Assembly (NCBI RefSeq): GCF_014805685.1
Contig: NC_060892.1
Location: 22,741,900 to 22,805,899 of the forward strand
DNA from: Silurus meridionalis
Taxonomy: Eukaryota > Chordata > Actinopteri > Siluriformes > Siluridae
DNA length: 64,000 bases
Reading direction: 5' to 3'
The notes beneath the pieces are model-generated. The model searched no databases. It worked only from the letters and a program-made list of their open reading frames with translations, and was not told where the DNA came from. Both the position numbers and the translations under genes were made by a program. Below are positions 46,035 through 57,400 of the stretch, one piece after another (position 1 is the stretch's first letter; each line of letters opens with the position of its first letter).

Positions 46035-48043
46035 GCAAGTGTGTTTGTTTTCAGTAGTATGCTGCAGAAGTATTTGTCCCAAAATTGACATGTAATTGTC
46101 TTTGAAGCTCCTTGCATAATTTTGAAAGAGTTTGTGAGCTGCTTCTTGATGTTTGTGTGCAATTTATTATTTCTGTTGAGAGAAATTGTTCCAGCTTTGG
46201 TTTGAATGCTGAAGTCAGTGCATGTGTTCACTCTTGTCTTGATGATTGTCCCCTTGCAGAGTAAAGCTGTGGTGAAAAGAGATGGTGTGATTGCATCAGT
46301 CTTCTGTCGAATTTCACAGTTTTGGCCAGTCCGCTTTGTGGTAACTTGCATCCAAGTGTGCTTTTGTTACCAGTTGAGCACAGGATTGTTTGGTTATTAG
46401 ATTTTTATTTCTTTCATTTTCCATGGCCCCCTGAGCTGAGGTAGTGTGTATGGGGGTGTGTTTTGTTTCCAATCATTTTCAGGTGCACGGATTCCGGTCC
46501 TTATGGTGGTTCCTTGGCTTCTCCTCCCCTGGAAAAGCTTCCTCACCTCCATGCGATGAGGACAAAAGTTCCCCCAGTGCACGCCAGTGTCGCTCCGGTC
46601 GGAAGCGTCTGGGAAGAACCACACGTTTGCTGCTTTCCATCCTGCCCCGGAGGATCCAGAGTGCTCTCAGCTTCCCGGTGTGCACCAGCATTGGCTGCTC
46701 CGTGTCCCCAGGTCTGATGTGTGCTTGAATATGTGAGATTACATTTAATTGGACAATGCAGCCATTTTAAGATAAACCAGTAGACTTTACAAAAAGTTGT
46801 AGGCTTCCTGTGATGAATTTTACTTATGTTTTTCTTTTTTGCTACCTTTTTTTAGAGGTGCGCTGTTCTCCCACTAAGCCCTGTGGGAAAGGCAATAAAA
46901 GGAAGCAGGACGATATGGATGACGACGATGCTGAAGCAGAGCTGGAGCAGCAGTCATGGGTGGAGCACTCAATCAGGAACTGACTGATGAGGACCAGCCG
47001 ACTGATCCTGACTATGAAGTATGGAAATACTAACCTTACTAAGAAGTTGGGGAAAGTGTCCTGACCTGTAGAAAAGCAGGCTTTTATTGTGTTTTTCAAA
47101 GTATGTACAGTTGTTTCATAGTCTGTACAAGTGTTCAGGGTAAAGTAAAATGGTTTTGACGAAATCCAAGATATGAGAAAATTGTAGCATTTAACTCTCT
47201 AAGACGGCATAAGGAAGAAACCTTGAGAGGAACCAGACTCAAGAGGAAACCCATCCTCATCTGGGTTACACAATGTCCATTAATAGCATATACGATGTTG
47301 AGGTGTGCAGAAATGATGGTCAGAAGCAAACTCTAGTCCTCCCACAACACATTGGAACACCAGCTGAAATGCTGGCAATGTTTGACTCAACTTCTTCAGG
47401 GTCTCTTGAGAAACCTCTTCTCTTAGAACAGCATGCAGATGTAACCATCGATATCCTTCGAGTCGGCCCCTGGTTGCCATTTCATTTTTTTTTTTTTCTT
47501 CCTTAAATGGTGTCAAACAGAATCGCTGCAGTGTCGGTTTACTAATTTTAGCACCGTGCTGATGTGCCAAGACTCTTTTCTGATTACTAAATCCTAAAAT
47601 AAAATGCGATTTAACCAAATCCTCCACATCCATTTCATGTCGCAATTCTGTCATTTTGTCAATATTACCATTTAACCTCATATTGATGGCTTTTTTCTCA
47701 TCTTAATTTTTTTAAATTTTATTTAAAGTGCCATAAAATGCTGTCATGATTAATGCCAGTTTTTTTTTTTTTTTCCCCCCTGCAGCCAAGTGCAGTTGAG
47801 ACTGATAGCGAGGAATACCGGTCACACAACGATACCGAGAGTGATATTGAAGTGGAGAAGGGTGTCGTGGTGATCCAGGATTTGGAGACCATCCAGGTGA
47901 ACACTGCGTCAGATGTGACCCTTTTTTTTTTTTTTTTGTGAAAAAATGTTTATTTTATTTTTAATGTTAAGTTGTCCATTTTAATTGATTAGTTTTGTTT
48001 TCTCCCAACCCCCATTCAGGAGCCCCTAACAGAGGAGAAGTGA
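45981..48043 (+). CDS. Oogenesis-related (Org)-like small protein, frame broken in exon 3
   Basis: Five exons: 45981-46034, 46483-46711, 46856-47018, 47786-47896, 48020-48043. The protein begins MSSECSYTVEPGSSEGQK. It continues with a hydrophobic stretch LWWFLGFSSPGK, then the best conserved block ILPRRIQSALSFPVCTSIG, then an acidic tail with QDDMDDDDAEAELEQQSW, ETDSEEYRSHNDTESDIEVE and ending EPLTEEK. The pattern recalls the fish oogenesis-related gene product, a small oocyte protein of unknown biochemistry; that naming is from memory. Exon 3 has 163 nt where phase requires 164. After QQSWVE the frame runs HSIRN to a TGA at 46981-46983, whereas shifted by one base it continues acidic and joins exon 4 in phase. 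This is a one-base deletion, by mutation or sequencing error. The first intron appears to be GC-AG. Expected intact length is about 192 aa; as read, about 130. Confidence 0.65.
46483..46711 (+). CDS. org-like exon 2
   Basis: Acceptor AATCATTTTCAG, donor CCCCAG|GTCTGA, phase 0 to 1. It carries SLWWFLGFSSPGK, RLGRTTRLLLSILPRRIQS and ALSFPVCTSIGCSVSP. Confidence 0.75.
46856..47018 (+). CDS. org-like exon 3 with one-base frame break
   Basis: Acceptor CCTTTTTTTAG, donor ATGAA|GTATGG. The frame from exon 2 reads EVRCSPTKPCGKGNKRKQDD through ELEQQSWVE, then fails at about 46965-46966. The correct phase for exon 4 needs one more base here. Confidence 0.65.
47786..47896 (+). CDS. org-like exon 4
   Basis: Acceptor CCCCCCTGCAG after a long T-run, donor ATCCAG|GTGAAC, 37 codons, phase 0 to 0, acidic (SEEYRSHNDTESDIEVEKG). 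Confidence 0.75.
48020..48043 (+). CDS. org-like exon 5 and stop
   Basis: Acceptor CCCCATTCAG, then EPLTEEK and TGA at 48041-48043. The 3' UTR has U-rich runs and AATAAA at 48253-48258. Confidence 0.7.
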   Translation, partial: EPLTEEK

Positions 48044-48252
48044 TGGCAGTGGGGATGGAATGTGTTGCATATATTTATAGAAAAAAGTAATGTTCATTTG
48101 TATTCTATACATTTCCAAGTATGTAGCTAGTTATTGCCCATGTGGTGGTTTTCTGGTCGTTGTCTTGTCGAAGGCTTCCTGGCTTGATTTGTTCGTTTTT
48201 TTTTTTTTTTTTTTCTATGTGAGTTTTCAGTGTCTTGTATTTGATTTTCTGA

Positions 48253-48258
48253 AATAAA
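48253..48258 (+). other. Polyadenylation signal of the org-like gene
   Basis: AATAAA 210 bases after the stop codon, preceded by a 17-18 base T-run that could act as a U-rich cytoplasmic polyadenylation element in oocytes (inference). Confidence 0.55.
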
Positions 48259-48654
48259 CTAATCAATTTTGGCTCAATCTTTATTTTATGCATTTACAAA
48301 CTAATCATCCTTCCACTTGCAAGAGCATTTTGACATGTTCTTTTGATGGTTTTCAGAATTTTATTTTTGCTTGACTTCTACAGTGTACACATCTTTCTAT
48401 AGATAAACTCTAGGCATTTCATACTATGAAAGAGGAAGGGACACGTTACACAATGTCTAACACTGGTGGGCTCTAACTGTGTCCAGATTTGAACCTTCAG
48501 CATGCCCTCTATTGAGTAACTGCCACTTCCTGTTCAGATACCATGTGATTTTGCGCTAAAAAAACTGGTGCATTGTGAAGTCTTGCTTTGTTATGCGTTT
48601 GACTTAAACAAAACACATGCAACCTGTTAATCTCGCAAATACGTTTGACATTTA

Positions 48655-48720
48655 TGGCCTGAGAATGAGGGGCCTTACTCAAGTGGCAGCTTGGTGGTGG
48701 TGGGATTTAAACCTCCTAAA
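48655..48720 (-). mobile_element. SINE fragment (minus)
   Basis: Plus-strand GGGGCCTTACTCAAGTGGCA, then GCTTGGTGGTGGTGGGATTT, the inverse of the tRNA-derived SINE body and box B side. Confidence 0.6.
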
Positions 48721-49777
48721 AAAAAAAAACACAGTAACTCAAACGGTGTACTGTTTAGTTCATGTCAACAACCGTGTTTGTGTACATTAGAATGGAATTT
48801 GCCTTGATGGCTGCTCATATCATCGATTTACAATTTTTATTTTTGCATTCCTTTTGATTGATCTTGTGCCTTCATGGTTTAATATGCTGTTAATTTTTTT
48901 AATCTTTATTTCTAAAATAAAGACTAATAATCTATGCAATTGTGATGTCTGATAATTGCATTCAATAGACTGACCTGTAAACTACAATTGTTGGTTTTTT
49001 TTTTTTTTTTTTTTTTAAACCACAAGGTGCATTTTAACAGTTACGGAGTTGTAAAAAGGGGTCTGGGATAATCCTGCTCCAGTTGTATTACAAAATGGCA
49101 TTGAAAGGTTTTTCCTAAATCATTAAGTGAGGACTGATCAGCTTATAACATTTAAAACCACCAAATATGTGTAGTTTCTTTCGTGCCACCAAAAAAAAGC
49201 TCTGACCTGGACTCCACATATCCTCTAAAGGTGTGATGAGGGTCCCAAAACCAAGACAGTAGCAGCAGATTCTTTTAGCTTCTGTAGTGAGGTGACAATA
49301 GATCAGATTGTGACCTGAGGAATTTAGATATCAACACTGTCCTGTTTAACAAATTCTTAAACCATATTTTTTGCTGCCTTCAGGGATTACAATAGATAAA
49401 AAAATGGTGAAACATTTGTCTGTGGAAATGTTGCGGTCGGTGGAAAATGCCACAGTAAAATCCACCCGAATGCCACAACCCACAGACGCCCAGAACATCA
49501 CACTGCCAGATCACACATGCACTACACACCCAGCCTACATACAAACCAGTCCAGCTTCTTTCACTGCTTAATGGTCTCGTGCCCGTTGTAAGTGCTTTCA
49601 CAGGTGTACCAGGATCAGCACGAGCACTCTGAGCAGCTCTTGGAATGGGATAACCTTTGATCCCATACCTCAATAATTCTTGGATGCCCATGACTTGTTT
49701 TATGTCCATTTTTCCTGCTTCTAACACATCAGCTTGACAGTAAAAGGTGCTTTATACTTGTCACATGTACTTTACAG
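48721..49777. other. Intergenic, nothing recognised except degraded Tc1-like scraps
   Basis: From 49371 to 49735, the minus strand has weak Tc1-type words such as GGTGCTTTCACAGGTGTACC on plus and LEAGKMDIKQVMGIQELLR on minus. It may be a very decayed Tc1 N-terminus. Otherwise empty. Confidence 0.35.
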
Positions 49778-50187
49778 CAGCGGTCCTCAAACATTTTTGC
49801 GCCGATTAATGTCGGACAATATTTTCACAGACCGGCCTTTAAGGTGTTGTGGATAAATACAACAAAATAAAATATGACTGCCATAAAAACTGGTATTTTC
49901 TCAATATAATAAAAGTAAATCCACTGCAGTGTTTGTTCATTTTGCTCGGCTGGGGGTTTAAATTTAGCGGTACTGTATTATGTTAGCAGCCGGAGCCCCT
50001 TTAAGAAGGTAGCAGATGGAGGTAAGACATGTGACCGAGGCATCATGACATGCGTCAAGTGAGTCATACATAGATGTGGCGGCGAGAATACGGTAATTTT
50101 CCAAAATAAAACGTGGTTTAGAATCAGATAGTAAAGAAAACAGTTTGACCCACGGACTGGTGCCGACCCAGGGGGTGAGGACCACTG
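49778..50187. mobile_element. Nonautonomous hAT-like element (MITE), copy 2
   Basis: Perfect 8-bp target duplication CTTTACAG at 49770-49777 and 50188-50195. Ends are CAGCGGTCCTCAAAC and GGTGAGGACCACTG. The internal order is inverse to copy 1 at 1609-2033 (for example CCGGAGCCCCTTTAAGAAGG). It has no coding capacity. Confidence 0.9.
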
Positions 50188-50194
50188 CTTTACA

Positions 50195-50340
50195 GCACAG
50201 TGAAATTATTTGCGGATACAGCACCCCTGGAGCACAACGGGTTAAAGGCCTTGTTTAAGGGCCCAAGAGTGGCAGCTTGGTGATATTGGGGCTTGAACCC
50301 TGGTCCTTTCGAACAGTTGAGCCGTAACCACCCGAGATAC
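50195..50340 (-). mobile_element. tRNA-derived SINE (minus)
   Basis: On minus, GGGTGGTTACGGCTCAACTG (box A region), then CAGGGTTCAAGCCCC (box B), then CTTGGGCCCTTAAACAAGGC. Same family as 21617-21780. Confidence 0.75.
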
Positions 50341-50876
50341 TGCTTCGTTTAACTGCTGTACAGATCTGCTGGTGTCAGAATCTGACCCTATTTTAGGGCT
50401 GATTGGTGCAAGATGGACCGAAGTTTGGGTTTATTGGGAGGGACAGCATTGAAATGTGCTCTCAATGAAAAGTCTTTAAAGATTTGCTCAGTTCATATGT
50501 TGATTACACCTAATGGTAATGTTTACACCCACCTTTATTACACAAAGTGTACATCATCGTTCAGTACATAAGCTACGTCCACTTCTGATCCAAATCTGTT
50601 GTGATGTTGCTTCTGTAGTTCTACAAGTAGACATTTTTCAAAAAATCTAATTCTTTTGTATTAGTTTATCTTTGATTTTCTTTTCCCGTGAATCCACAAA
50701 GAAATGGGAAAACTCGTTTTTCCGTAGTTTGGTTCTGAGATTTTAGAAGAATTTTTTTTTTTTATTTTATTTTTAAAATAAAATAAAAATGCAATGACCA
50801 GAAGGTACATGGGCCCAACTGTGTTGAAAGGCTAGACGAGAGTCACTGTTCCGTACACCAGGATTACACTGGAAAA
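50341..50876. other. Intergenic, nothing recognised
   Basis: AT-rich; no gene signal. Confidence 0.35.
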
Positions 50877-50880
50877 CGTA

Positions 50881-50982
50881 TTTATTGAGGACACTGGAAC
50901 TGGTGTCAGGATGAGAAGAACAGGAAAAAAAACGACCCATATTGGTAAAACAAACCCAGGGCGTAGGCAGAGCAAATTTATT
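50881..50982 (-). other. oaz1: Polyadenylation signals of oaz1
   Basis: On minus, AATAAA occurs at 50977-50982 and again at 50881-50886, about 390 and 490 bases after the oaz1 stop. Either could end the transcript. Confidence 0.5.
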
Positions 50983-51369
50983 TTGCACTCTCTTATAACA
51001 TGCAGAGTAGCTCAAGTGAACGCTGAACAAAAAGGAGTCATGCACACACACACAAACAAAATCAATACAAGCATAAAAATCAGGAAACTAATTTACTTAC
51101 ATACATTTGCTGCATGGGAATCAGAGCCTCTAAAGAGCAGTGTGTGGGAATGTGATTGCCTAATGATTGAAATTAAAACTTCACTAATGCAAACTGACAC
51201 AGTCTGTGCACCACTTTGATAAGAAACTACTGCAGAAATCACAGAAAATGAAGATGCGTGTGAGAGAAAAGGAAAAAATGGTTCAGATTGTTTTACTGAT
51301 GAAAGAAAAATAAAAAAGGAAAAGTGTACGAGCACAAAGTCGTGAAGTGAAGTGATGGATTGGTGAGGA

Positions 51370-51500
51370 TTATTCATCATTGTCCAATTCTCTTTCGATG
51401 CTGTAAGCCATGAAGAAAGCGTCGGGGCGGGAGGGGACAAGAGAATGACCGGGTCTCACAATCTCAAAGCCCAGGAAACTAAACGTCCGCAGGAGCGATG
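51370..51500 (-). CDS. oaz1: oaz1 exon 5 and stop
   Basis: Acceptor GTACCTACAG, phase 1. It codes [20 protein letters not shown] then [18 protein letters not shown] and LDNDE, TAA at 51372-51370. Confidence 0.98.
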
Positions 51501-54399
51501 CTGTAGGTACACGGGGAAGAGTGAGTTTATTGAGCGAACACTTTAAAACACGAACGCAGAGCTGAGAAAAGACGTACCTCTGTCCTCACGGTTCTTCTGG
51601 AAGCAAATGAAAACGTAATCAACCTGAAGCTTCTCCTCTGCAAACTCGAGCAGGAGTGCAAAGCTGCAAGATCACAAATATAACAAGGGGTCGTGTTAAT
51701 ATCTGAATGAAAAGTCTACATGCAAGTTCTTGTACGAAGTCTTCACTGAAATAAAGATTTACCACAGATCATCTGTTTTGTTATTTCAGGTAATAGTGTG
51801 TATTAAGTTATCTTGAGATCTGCTACTGGTGTACACAGAGATGTGTGCTTATACACAGGGTTTTCTCCACATCCCCCATGAAAACCTGCAGTACTCCATA
51901 CCGATAGTTTTTCCGGGCTGCGTCTATTGGTCTTTATACAGTAGGAGAGCGGCCTCTAGAGGCGAATTACTGGTGCCACGAGCTGTTTGTTTTGACTCAC
52001 TGGAAACAGTGCACACTGCCTTAACAATTTCAAGTGAGATCTTTCTTCCAATGCTCTGAAACCTGTTCCCGTAGACAATTGTATAAATTATACACTGAAA
52101 AGACGGCAGACAAAATGCTGGGTTTTCAATATCATATTTATTACTTCTAGAGCGCTCACATTATTAACTGTATCTTTTCTGTGTTCTATGTTCCCTGTGT
52201 GAGAACTCGCCTTATATATTTTGAGGAAGCACTAAATTAGCTCGTTCCTGTGCATTACCAAATTCTTACAAATTTTTTAAACAGGATGCTGTAGATACAC
52301 TATATGGACAAAAGTATTGGGACACCTGACTTTTCCCACCAAATGTGGTTCTTCCACAAACTGTATTGTGCGGGACATCTTTGAGTATGGTAACATTACG
52401 TTTTTCCTTCACTTCAACCAGGAGACCCAAACTCGTCCCAGCATCACAATGCCCCTGTGCACAATGCCAGCTCTAGGAAGATATGTTCTACATGGGTTCC
52501 AGTGGAAGACCTCCTGTTAGAGTGCGCTGACTCTGTAGACCACCTTTGAGACAAATGTGAACACTGACTGAACCCCAGGCATCCTCACCTCTACCAGTAC
52601 CAGGCTTTACTAACACGCTTGTGGCTGAATGAGCGCAAATCCACACAAAATCTAGTGGAACATCTCCCAGAAAAAGTGGAGGTTAATAAAACAGCAAATG
52701 TAGACAAAAAAGGAGATACAAATCCTATAGTCAGGAGTCCAGAAACCTGTCCATTAATGTATATACTGTACTGGAGACAAGATGATCAAAGTGATTTTAT
52801 TCATAAAAAACAAACGATAATTGCAGTAACCACAGCAACATGCATATGTGGGTTTCTAACCTATCCTTGCTTCCTTCAGGAAGTGCTCCTGGGGGGATCT
52901 CGATGTAAAGCCTTAGTCCGACCAGCGATCCCCTCCACACTACCGGCTTGATCTCGGAGCTGCGCCGCTCGAAGAGCAAAAAACGCACTCGGCTGTTCGA
53001 AGGTCGAGGCTCTTCAAGGACCAGCATCTGAGTGTCCTAGTGAATGGAGGGAAGAAAAATCAAATCAAACTCAGGCTATTTCTTCACCAACTTGATAAAA
53101 CAAAGAATGCAGTTGGGCGCTTTCTTTCCTTTAATCATTCAACAGGTTGCGCGAAATGAAAAACAAAACTGCTTTATTTTTTTTTTTTATAATGCAGTTT
53201 ATTATACAGTGGAACCCAGTAATCTCACCCTCGGTTACCTCGACAACCCTATTAAGTCGACGTTTTTAAGTGGAACCGCCAAATTCTCGCTTTTTCTAAG
53301 CATTTTTTATCGGTTATGTCGTTTTTTTATGTCACCGAACCCTAATATCTCGAGCACAAGGGGGAAAAATTTGCCATTTAACGTCGGTTATCTCAGTGCA
53401 GCCGCAGAAGAACTCGCGGAAGTGTCGGAAAAATCAAGGCTTACAGCTGCTACAGGTGTTTTATTGTATACTGGTGAATCTCTGCTGTTAGTTAGTGCTA
53501 GTGTTCGTAGTGTTAGTAGGGGCGCGGCGCGGCTTTGGGAAGAAAAGCGCAGCCGTTGAGAGAGTGCCGGTGGGAAGACACGTACTGGGATACGCATGAG
53601 CGATAACAACGACCGCCGTGAACCAACATATACCAACAATAACGGACAGTGAGAGTGTGGAAGTTTAAATAGGAGCTGGTGATGATGATAAACGAGCACC
53701 ATATGTGCGCGATTGAAGCCGCGGGAGCTTCAGAGAAAGCGGCCGAGAAAACACCTGCAGGGGGCGCCGAAGGGGGCGTGGCAGGTGGATTCCTGACAGA
53801 TAAACATGTACTGTATGTATTTTTATAGCATGCCTTCATCAAACAAATCGCAGCAACGCTGTTGTGTGAAAAACCCTCCAAAAACACGTGCATGCACATT
53901 CTCATTTATTAACGCACATCATGTACATAAAGAAATTTCAAGCACGTTAATATATTGCCGCCATTTTGATTTTTGTTTATCTCGATGCTTTTTGGCGACC
54001 CCCTAGGACATCGACATAACCGGGTTCCACTGTAATTAACATTTGTGAATAATTCACTTTTTTATACAATAAAATAAAAAAATGCTTGGTTAAATCATAT
54101 GGATTTTTTTTTATAATATTATATAAAAGAATAACTATACACCTTATTATTTTGATTAAATTGAGTAATTGAATAAATTCCCACAAATTAAACTGATTCA
54201 ATAAAATGTAATAAATTTTATAGTTTACATTTGTTAGACCCCATTCGGGTAATACAGATGTGTATGTAAGTGTTTTACATTTAGGATTTAACTTTCTAAA
54301 AATATCTTCTACATAATGTTAAAAAATAAATACATAAAAAAAAAAACCCTCAACGTACGAGACAGAGACTAAAATTATATATAATTATTTATTTATTTA

Positions 54400-54473
<74 letters not shown>

Positions 54474-57400
54474 TAAAAATAATTTATGGTTCAATACAGA
54501 CAAATATGCAGGTACTTACAGAATAGAATAACTTAGCTGAAAGATTGTGATCCCTCTGATCGTTCCCTCGCCCACCTGGGATCTTTAGGGGTGGGTGAGG
54601 GGCATCAGGAACACCACAGAGGCCCTGGACACGGGTTACTGTAACAGCGAGTGCACCTGCTGGGACTGCACAAACAAATACATCACAAACAGTTACAAGG
54701 GGCACTTCACACCCTCGGTCCTGTAGTACCTGTAGAATGCTTATTCCTTTTAAAAAAAAAATTTTATTTACTTATTTATTTATTTATTTATTTATATCTG
54801 CTTCTGCGAATAAAATAGATGATTGCAATATTTGCACGAGAGGTAAAACATTGAGCAAGAACAGAAACACCAAACAAGTGCATATGCCTTACACAACAAG
54901 CCCTAACGTGTTAAAACAGGTGGCTTAGGAGCTTAAAAACCACCACTGAGAGTCATTCTGACATAGTAACTGCGATTGTTGTTATTGTTGCTGAAAGCGG
55001 AGAGAAGAGTGACAGTTGTACTGCTGACACATCAGTATGACACAACAGCTGCACAACAGCTCACGTAGGAACGTGACCCTGTGTTCAGGGCACACAAACG
55101 TTGCCGCAACAAGATGGCGAAGTCAGAAGGAGATGTGGACACTGGATCAAAAAATAAAAAATAAAAAATGCTCCATGTAAAACAGTATTGAAAATTTTAA
55201 AAATACAAGAGTACTTAATCATAAAACTGTGCTAAATGAAATATTAATTATATGAATAAATCTATTTATATAATAAATTAATTATAATTAATAAATAAAA
55301 CGCTCTTTGTGAAAAAAGCGCAGTCTCACTTGTCCAAACAAACAGTACGCGGTAGCAGTAATGTGCCTCTAGAGGCCGCTGTTGCATTGTCGCCACCGGC
55401 TTTCTCACCAGGGACAAACTTAAACTTATAAGAGCATCTTATTCATTTTAATCACCACATTATCTGTTTAAACAAATACAAATCCACTATACAATTAAAA
55501 ATTAATTGAACTGAATATAATTATAACGACAGCAGAAGTTATCTGCCACACACGCAACCCTGAAAATATATCGGTATGGATTTTTGAAGTGGCAATTCTA
55601 CTGCGCAATGTCAAACGTTTCAAGTAACAGTTTAAGTGAACATGTACAATGGATCTCCAAGAAGCCACAATGTGGTAACACCAGAAGAAAAAAAAAAAAA
55701 AAAAGAGGATGTTTGAAACAATAGCCACGTTTACAATGTACACGTTTTTGTCATTCTGATTGAATGATTTGTTGTCTGTTTAAATGAGATGTTATTTAAT
55801 CCGATAGTGTGTTTGCATGTGCCCACGCTTTTAATCTGAATGACTTTGTGACATGCGCACATTAGTCTGGGTCCTGTCCTGTCAACATGGTGTTCCATTA
55901 TTCCTTATGCGTGTTATTCTAATGTTTAGTGTTGCTCTTAATCAAACTAATTTGTAGACATACTACTGCTGGAAGGTATGAGGAAAAGATGGGCACAGGA
56001 AGTAAACACGCGTTCACATGTCAGGATTTTTATTTTTGTTCGGGTTTATAGAAAGTCTTATCACCATATCACTCAAACTGATTACAATTTCGCTCTGTTT
56101 GGGCATTTTTATCCCGATTGAGGTGTTTACATGGATTGGATTTGTGACCGTTTACAATGCTCTGTGTAAACACACATGAATAAACGTAGCTAAACAGGCC
56201 AAGAGTGTCAGACAATGTTCAGATCTAACATTGGAATGAGGGATTTGTTGATTGGTGCCAGATGGGATGGTTTGAGTATTTCAGAAACTGCTGAAAAAAT
56301 GAGTTTAAAGAGTTTACAATGGTGAAAGATGTGAAAAGATGCCAGTGAGAAAGATCTATGAGAGATCTGCTTAGTGCTGACAAATCTATTGAAATCTATT
56401 GTAACTAAAATAATCAGTCTTTGCAGCTGTGATGGTCAGAGTCCCAGTGAGTCACAGAGATCACACTTTTCCCCTATTTCTGATGTTCGAACATTTGAAG
56501 CGCTTCATCTGAATCTGCATGATGGTACATACTGCACTGCTCCCATGTGATTGGCACAACTGGCATGAATGTGCTGGTGTCCCTAATAAAATGGCCAGTG
56601 AGCATAATAAAATCCACACATTTAAGTGTTTAATTCCCGTGTTACCACCCCACAGGTTTCCAATTCAATTACACCAAATGCAGGATTCAGTAAGAGTAAA
56701 AGTACACATGGCATAATTCATACACAAAAACAGAAAGACACAGAAATATATATATCTTTTTGTGTCTTTCTGTTTTCGTGTATGAATTATGCTGTGTACT
56801 TTTAAAAGTAATGAAAGAAATACAAGTAAATAAAGAGATAGAAAAAAATAAATTAAGGAAAATCTGAAAGATATACACAAAAGATAAACAAAAGATAAAC
56901 ACAAAGATATGAAAATACAGAAAGATATACAAAAATAAAGATATACAAGAAGAAAGAAAGAGAAAGAGTCGGCGGGATTATGGGCCTTGGCTCAGAAGCC
57001 CAGAAGCGGCAGCTTGGCGGTGCTGCGGCCCGACCCGACCCTCAGTAGCCCCGTGCCTCAATCTCTGCGCTCCCGCTTCCCATCAACCCACATAACACTG
57101 TCAGTTCAAACCGACATCTTAATATTTTTATATAACAATAACTAAATACATCATTTATACTGTCAATACGCGTATATCTGAAATATTCTTTATATTTGGC
57201 AGGAAATCGAGGTAGTGAAACAGCAAGGTTACGTGTTAGCAGCAGCAGCTACCGATGCTAACGCTAAAAAACAGTGCTAATCAGCGTCAACTAGCGCCTG
57301 AGGGAGGAAAAAAAAAAGTTTTCTTATTTGTAAAATAATTCGGACACATTTTATTAATTTAGTGAATGTGTGTGTTGGTGTGTGTGTGTAAGTGTGTGTA

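Noticed and set aside
46960..46985. Programmed -1 frameshift in the org-like gene
   Set aside because: No X XXY YYZ slippery heptamer is present at the break, so a deletion or sequencing error is simpler.
54605..54607. Premature stop making oaz1 a pseudogene
   Set aside because: TCC-TGA with a downstream pseudoknot is the known programmed shift site, and all later exons are open in the +1 frame.
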